Assembly (NCBI GenBank): GCA_034766995.1
Contig: CM068315.1
Coordinates: 48,955,162-49,019,161, forward strand
Length of the DNA: 64,000 bases
From: Acanthacorydalis orientalis
Lineage: Eukaryota; Arthropoda; Insecta; Megaloptera; Corydalidae
Direction: 5' to 3'
Part shown: positions 59,691 to 64,000 of the stretch, piece after piece
Position numbering within the stretch: position 1 is the first letter of the stretch
How the letters are laid out: every line of letters begins with the position of its first letter
The notes under the pieces: generated by a model
What the model saw: only the letters and a program-made list of their open reading frames with translations
The model's database searches: none
What the model was told of the DNA's origin: nothing
Translations under genes and position numbers: made by a program

Positions 59691-60862
59691 AACTAAATAG
59701 AGATTACTTTGAATAAATATCAAACATTTGTTATGTTACTTACATTGTGCAAATCCGGGAATTAAATTGCGAAATCTCGTATAATTTTAAAAAAATATAT
59801 TTTTTTCATATTCAGCGAAACTTAAAAGATAATTAACCTAAATTGTTTTTATAACAACTGCAAACGTATTATAATTATCAATAGTTTTTTAAATGTTATG
59901 ACAAACTAAAATAAAAGGAAATTTATTATTATAACATAAACAAAACGGGTTCTAAACCAGTAGAGTTATAAAAAATAAATAAAAATAGAAAAACAATTCA
60001 AAATTGAAGGAAAATGTATATTTCTTTATTGTTCTCAATATTTGCATTAGGTTACTTCTTATTAATGTATAATAACAATATAGTTTATTTTATTGCGTTC
60101 AAAAATAAAACTTAATCACTTAAAGGAATTATATAAATAATATATTAATATTTATCAATATTAATTTATTTTAAATAAATTCTGTAAACGCAATTTCGAT
60201 GATAAAAATTATTCTCTCAATTAGTTCAATGTAATATATCGTCTGTATTATTCAATTAATTTACTTAAATATATAAATGAAGATAAATGTATAGTAATAA
60301 AATTATATGAAGAAAGATTTATAGAAAATTAAATTTGTGTAGGAACGAGATAAATATTCAAATAGAACTAATAAAAGTTAATAAAATATTTCATATTCAG
60401 AAATATGTTTAATTTTATAAGAATTTTTCTATTTATACCATTATCAAGGGAATTAATTATGTTTATGATTAAATTATAAAAATGAACAAATATTATAACA
60501 AATTAAATAAACAATAATAATACTAAAAAAATAATAAACTTGAAGGAAAGAAAAGTAGTAAAAAATAGAGTATAAAAACAAGATGGACATATAATCTGAT
60601 TGCTACAACTGATGTCAGCTCGGATAAAACGTAGTTGAAATAGAATGAAAGCAGTGATGAAAAGTTTTTCTCTCGCGGGCATGAGATAGGAGTTTCTAGT
60701 GACGATATAGTTTAATCAAAGTTGACATAAGAAAAATGATTTTAATAGTGTTTCAAATTTTTTAAATTTACATATTATTTTAAATTTAATATGCGGCTTA
60801 TAAAACAATTATCCTCTCTAAATAGTAACTTTAGTTAATGCTTAACAAATTAAAATTGATTA
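59691..60862. other. AT-rich DNA without recognisable feature
   Basis: A less AT-rich patch at 60590-60720 has no frame or repeat. Confidence 0.5.
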
Positions 60863-60881
60863 GTATATATATATATATATA
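60863..60881. repeat. short (AT)n run
   Basis: About 19 bp. Confidence 0.8.
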
Positions 60882-62821
60882 AAAAAGTTTAAACTAATAT
60901 CAAATTCAACATTATGTATTAAAATAAAAAAATGTTAGTTTCATTTAACTACTTATTAAGGTAATAATATATACATATTATTTTCATAACTTGCTTTAAA
61001 AAATGTACGAAAATAAAACGTTATTTTCTTCATTACAGTAAAGTCTAAAAATCCTGAATGTTCTTTACTCACAACATCAAGTCACGCATTAAACAAATAT
61101 TCGCTGGATAAAAATTTGCTGTCATGTAGTCATTCACATGTCAAGTTAACAGAACACCGGCGTTGTTGATAACATAGAAACTGCCATTGTTTCTTATGTA
61201 AAATTTATAATTACATGTAGGGTCGTGTTTATTGTTGTACAGCTCATTATTATTTCAATAACGAACTAATTAATTTACTCAACTTATATAAACAACGCTA
61301 AGGTTTGTTAATTAACTCATTAAAATGAATATTTTTCATAATGTATCGTACTTGTCAACTCAGCAATGTGAAAAATTTGATTTGGTATTTTAATACTTTA
61401 ATTTCATATGTACAATTGAACAAATTATTCAGAAAATTCCTACGACCATAAACACATCTAGAGTTTATTTCATTCAATGTTTAAATCAGTGTTTTGGAAG
61501 CTATTTACAAATTTTCAATGAAATTAAATTGTATTTTTTAATAAATCAAATACTTCCTACTTACATAGTATTTTCCTTTTATAATTTTTTTATTGAATTA
61601 ATTTATTATTTTTGTTAAAAAAATATGCTTTGTGCAAAATAATTATTTTGTTAATATAAAAATATACCTTATAAATTTCTATCAAAAATACACAAAATAA
61701 CTGACTACAAGTAAATTTTTTGAAAGTAAATGATTCGAAAATACAATACTTTGAAACGAAACTTCTTAAAAACTATTTAATAATTTGAGAAGAAGTATAA
61801 AAGTAAGATATAAGAAGTATAAAAAGTAATATTGAATTTTAGTATAATATTATGTATGTTGATAAAGAACAAAAATTAGATTTGAGATTTTAAAAAACAA
61901 GAAGGTAGAAAATATTATATGAACATTTTTCTTATAATATATGTTATTATAGAAATCTGCGTTCGTGCTTATAAATTAACACTGTAGGTAAAAATAACAT
62001 AGAGACATAATACTAATGCTATGAAAATAAACCTGCGAAGAAAATGATGAGAAAATTTCAATCCCGTTTTTTTTTTTCATAAAAAGACGTACGTTTAATT
62101 GTATTTCCGTAACAGCTATCACACAATTATGATACATTGTAACGAATTGCCCGACAGACATGAATGTCTTAACACGATCATATCTTTTATATTTGTTTGC
62201 TAATCCGGCACTGAACGCACACTCTCTGCGAAAGTTACCAGGTGGTTTGTTACTATGACAGCCACCTGCTTCACAGATTTATAGAACAAGGATCACACAG
62301 AGATGTATGTCACACAATTTATTTTACTTAACACTTTATGCTGTGAGGTACTATGTCGCCATAATCCGTACATGCGTTGCCTTTTTGTTTGTACCAACAA
62401 CAATAATAATGTATTGTGAACGAGAAGAAAAAATATAGACACGATATGTTTGATATATGATTTATAATAAGACTTTTTTGTTTCCTTTGTCAAAGCAAAA
62501 CTGTGTTCTATATTTTAATGTAGTGTGGGTTACCAACATTTCTGATACGTCTACTTGAATTTCTTTTATGTCACACGGGAAAACTAGTTATCTTTTAGAT
62601 TTATTTTTTGTTGGCCTCAATTCTTTGATGATAAAGTGTAACAAAACGGGTCTTGTGTATTTGATTACGAAATGATTTAGTAAAATGATTTAATAAATAA
62701 TTAGTCTGATATACAGACTTTTAAAAATAGCTTTGTCAAACATAAATAGTTTATTGCTAGTCGACGTTTAACCGTTTGGTTCTAGGAATCCATTGATGTT
62801 TTTCAAAGAAACTATGGTCTC
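60882..62821. other. AT-rich DNA with two G+C-richer patches
   Basis: Patches at 61060-61260 and 62130-62400 are richer in G+C. The second contains facing E-boxes, CAGGTGG at 62239-62245 and CCACCTG at 62262-62268, that form a 7-bp inverted repeat. This is compatible with a bHLH or Snail-type binding region but unproven. No gene was found. Confidence 0.4.
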
Positions 62822-63640
62822 ACAAGGGGATAAAACCACCTCGGAAATTGACTTTGGGACCAAACTTCGTGTAGTGGTAGGGTACCGCAAAGGTATTAAT
62901 ACAGTAACGTCCTAGCTCGCACTATCGGGCCATTTTTGAGACAAAAAGCTATAAAGTTTCCGCATCAGGCTTATGAGAGAAAAATTTGGCAACTTTGTCA
63001 ACTAGTTTGCTTGACTTGCTCGATTAATGCAGTTTTTCTTCTTCACTGAATTATTATTTAATGAATTTTATTAAAAAGCATATTTAAATAAAAATAAAAT
63101 AATATTTTTTTGCAATTTTCTTTTGAAAAACGCTCTTTTTTAAATGTTTACAATTTAATTTCAGAAAATTATTCCTATATTAAAGGGGTCTTGTTTGCAA
63201 AATAATACAAAAAATTAAAAAAAATCGTGGATTAATCATTTTCTGAAATTAAATTGTAAACATTTAAAAAAGAGTGTTTTTTGAAAGAAAATTGGAAGAA
63301 AATGTTACTTCATCTTTATTTAAATATTTTTTTAATAAAATACATTAAAAGCATTAAATAATTATTCAGATGAAGAAAAAAAACTGCATAAATCAAGTGA
63401 GATTCGATCTTAATATGTCAGACACTTCAAGTCTTCGCGTTATCGCATACCTATTAACCTAATTGAGTGTTTAAGAATTAATTTTTCTTATAAGATGCGG
63501 AAACTTTGGAGCCTTTTTCTCGAAAATGGATGGATAATGCGAGCTAGTACGTTACTATATTAATACCTTTGGGATAGCCTACCACTACACAAAGTTTGGT
63601 CCCAAAGTTAATTTCCGAGGTCGTATTATCCTCCCCTTGT
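62822..63640. mobile_element. foldback element with long inverted arms
   Basis: The left arm, about 62822-63174, and the right arm, about 63233-63640, are imperfect reverse complements around a loop of about 58 bp. Matching landmarks include ACAAGGGG at the outer ends, ACCTCGGAAATT, TTTGGGACCAAACTT, GTGTAGTGGTAGG, AAAGGTATTAATA, AGTTTCCGCATC, and TTTACAATTTAATTTCAGAA next to the loop. The outer and inner ends are well conserved and the middle is more diverged. There is no coding capacity. This could be a non-autonomous transposon with long TIRs (foldback or MULE-type) or an inverted duplication. If transcribed it would give a long hairpin RNA. No target duplication was identified. Confidence 0.85.
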
Positions 63641-64000
63641 CAAAGCGCTATCTTTTTCTTGATGTATTTAAATATCACTAATCTCTTTATAATGAGACTA
63701 AATTTATAACTTTTCTTCCATTAGAAAAAATACGGTCGTTCAGAAATCAGAAAAATCGCGTTTTTTTTATTTTAAATCCCATAGAAATTGTGAACTTGTG
63801 AATTGGGTACAATAATATTTTTTTCCTAAAAGTTTATCACTAGAAGAAAGCTTATAAAAAAATTTCGAGACTGCACGTTCTTTGTGTATCACAAAAAAAT
63901 TTTAATTTTGTATGCAGTGATATTTTTTGATTCAATGGTAAGTTAGTTTTTCTTGGCAAAAAAATGACAAGAAAAACAGTCGAATGGTACAAACACTTTT
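63641..64000. other. AT-rich DNA without recognisable feature
   Basis: No signal was seen up to the window end. Confidence 0.5.

Noticed and set aside
1..64000. CRISPR-like or phage/plasmid systems
   Set aside because: All tandem repeats are microsatellites or a three-copy minisatellite without spacers. The sequence is eukaryotic in character.

Overview
This window is very AT-rich eukaryotic DNA that looks intergenic or intronic. I found no intact protein-coding gene, no rRNA and no convincing tRNA. The organism is most likely an arthropod, probably an insect. That rests on the base composition, the many relics of mariner/Tc1 and piggyBac transposons (including cecropia-type mariners), and about sixty long (AT)n arrays. 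Species or order cannot be read from the sequence.

Layout, 0-20 kb. Dense (AT)n arrays fill the first 7 kb. They enclose a short terminal-inverted-repeat (TIR) element (1272-1464) and a 968-bp TIR element with a TAA target duplication (2535-3502). A mariner deletion derivative lies at 9808-10612. A G+C-rich island with splice-like signals and a signal-peptide-like short ORF lies at 11340-11710. A nearly full-length but dead cecropia-type mariner lies at 12266-13475, and a 38-bp minisatellite at 19121-19233.

Layout, 20-40 kb. A ~100-bp direct repeat (20955, 21574) begins just after an (AT)n tract in both copies. Then come a 196-bp MITE (27741-27936) with a distant relative near 34500, a 5' mariner fragment (28695-29225), and two piggyBac-type relics. 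The first (31154-31855) keeps matching TIRs and TTAA on both sides. The second (36006-37259) keeps the C-terminal half of a transposase. Between the second piggyBac and 40.2 kb are a perfect 70-bp palindrome and a DD37D-like Tc1/mariner relic.

Layout, 40-64 kb. A long gene-free AT-rich stretch is followed by a mariner (48103-49290) with both TIRs and all three catalytic aspartate codons, though its frame is broken. After it come a DD41D-type relic that has lost all three catalytic aspartates (51034-51875), a promoter-like/LTR-like block (53790-54010), two mariner fragments (55461, 59290), and an ~820-bp foldback element with ~350-400-bp inverted arms (62822-63640).

No gene interactions can be inferred. 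The main pattern is repeated decay of TA- and TTAA-targeting DNA transposons within a landscape of (TA)n microsatellites, and several of the elements directly abut those microsatellites. I saw no convincing new molecular system. The best candidates for a second look are the foldback element, the link between (TA)n tracts and transposons, the GC island at 11.5 kb, and the promoter-like block at 53.8 kb.
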